A stretch of DNA of 64,000 bases, taken from assembly GCF_014197055.1 (NCBI RefSeq), contig NZ_JACIEW010000002.1, positions 372,001-436,000 of the forward strand. The letters run 5' to 3'. The position numbers and the translations under genes were made by a program. Under the pieces are notes generated by a model. It saw only the letters and a program-made list of their open reading frames with translations, was not told the origin of the DNA and did no database searches. The DNA comes from Devosia subaequoris (lineage in GTDB: Bacteria; Pseudomonadota; Alphaproteobacteria; Rhizobiales; Devosiaceae). This document shows, one piece after another, positions 63,537-64,000 of the stretch. Position 1 is the stretch's first letter. Every line of letters starts with the position of its first letter.

Positions 63537-64000
63537 CTATTCGCCCAGCACAGTTCGCGCGTATTCGGCCATGCGCTCGCCGCCGGCAGCGTTGTATTCG
63601 GCGACGAAATCGCCCCACTGGTCGATGCTGGCCTCGCCGGTGATGAACTTGGCGACCCAGGCACGATAGACCTGTTCCGTGGCGTCAACGTCGGCAGCGA
63701 ATTCGGCCGGCCAGACGAAGGTGTTGTCGGCAGTGAAGTCGGCCTTAATATTGTCGAGAGCCGTCTGAGCCGTCGGGCTCAGCAAGGGTGTCGGCGGGGC
63801 CCAGTTGGCGGCGTTGAAGAAGCGGGCGTACCAGGTGGAGATCTGGTCGGTGAAAGTCACAGCACCGCTTGCGTCCTTCGTATATTGGGTACCCTCAAAA
63901 CCCATGCGGTCAATGTCCTGGCCCTCCTTGGAGGCCATGAAATCGAGCACCGCGAAGGCCGCTTCCTTATTCTCGGACAGCGCGGAAATGGCAAAGCCAC
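63537..64000 (-). CDS. Family 1 extracellular solute-binding protein (C-terminal part; runs off the window)
   Basis: The frame is open to the right end of the window, so the N-terminus lies beyond it. The visible roughly 154 residues match the C-terminus of a carbohydrate-type ABC binding protein: FAISALSENKEAAFAVLDFM, ASKEGQDIDRMGFEGTQYTK and EQVYRAWVAKFITGEASIDQ, then WGDFVAEYNAAGGERM. The GFEGTQY segment resembles LipO-like family 1 proteins. It is the most upstream gene seen of the glycohydrolase operon. Confidence 0.85.
   Translation of the reverse strand, partial: GFAISALSENKEAAFAVLDFMASKEGQDIDRMGFEGTQYTKDASGAVTFTDQISTWYARFFNAANWAPPTPLLSPTAQTALDNIKADFTADNTFVWPAEFAADVDATEQVYRAWVAKFITGEASIDQWGDFVAEYNAAGGERMAEYARTVLGE

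Overview
The window is GC-rich DNA from what looks like a free-living alphaproteobacterium. Gene content (urease cluster, complete glycogen cluster, many ABC importers, LysR regulators, DUF5681/terminase phage genes, a perfect CtrA-type TTAA-N7-TTAA site) fits Hyphomicrobiales, perhaps a Devosia-like genus. That placement is inference; no rRNA or tRNA gene was seen. Genes are densely packed, often with 4-base stop/start overlaps.

Layout. 1-5.5 kb: 3' part of a urease operon (ureC, ureE, ureF, ureG) interspersed with small membrane/secreted proteins. 5.5-16.7 kb, minus strand: a full glycogen operon glgP-glgB-glgC-glgA-pgm-glgX. 16.8-24.2 kb: a CPA2/Kef antiporter, an AI-2E-family membrane protein, a nucleoside hydrolase, a fasciclin protein, an ABC-F ATPase and a LysE exporter. 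24.2-27.2 kb: two tandem paralogous small proteins (the first behind a CtrA-type site), a HAD phosphatase next to a beheaded ABC permease, and an HTH/Clp-N pair under a twin-palindrome operator. 27.2-34.5 kb: a 7-kb island bracketed by two near-identical ~75-bp direct repeats. It holds a LuxR solo, a secreted ankyrin/Cys-rich protein, a small membrane-anchored protein, three tandem leader-like small peptides, an isoprenyl-diphosphate-synthase-like protein, and a fusion of two cyclic-nucleotide-binding folds, a PqqD-like peptide-recognition domain and an M50 intramembrane protease. 34.6-39.3 kb: a LysR regulator divergent from a four-gene oxidoreductase cassette. 39.3-43.7 kb: an AraC/phytanoyl-CoA-dioxygenase pair followed by a decayed prophage fragment. 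43.8-55.6 kb: a putrescine/GABA catabolic island (ABC importer, aminobutyraldehyde dehydrogenase, PuuD-like hydrolase, GabT, GabD, two LysR regulators). 55.6-57.1 kb: AT-rich, decayed DNA with nagB and rbsK remnants. 57.1-64 kb, minus strand: an operon of ABC importer parts, two ADP-ribosylglycohydrolase-family proteins, a CaiB-type CoA-transferase and a CitE-type lyase.

The most novel region is 27.9-33.6 kb. Small leader-like peptides without an obvious core, a ComQ/IPPS-like enzyme and a peptide-recognition/M50 protease fusion lie on one strand, downstream of a LuxR solo with no luxI in view. This has the parts list of a peptide-modification and processing system, possibly a prenylated or processed signal peptide. 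That function is inference; the architecture is visible in the sequence.
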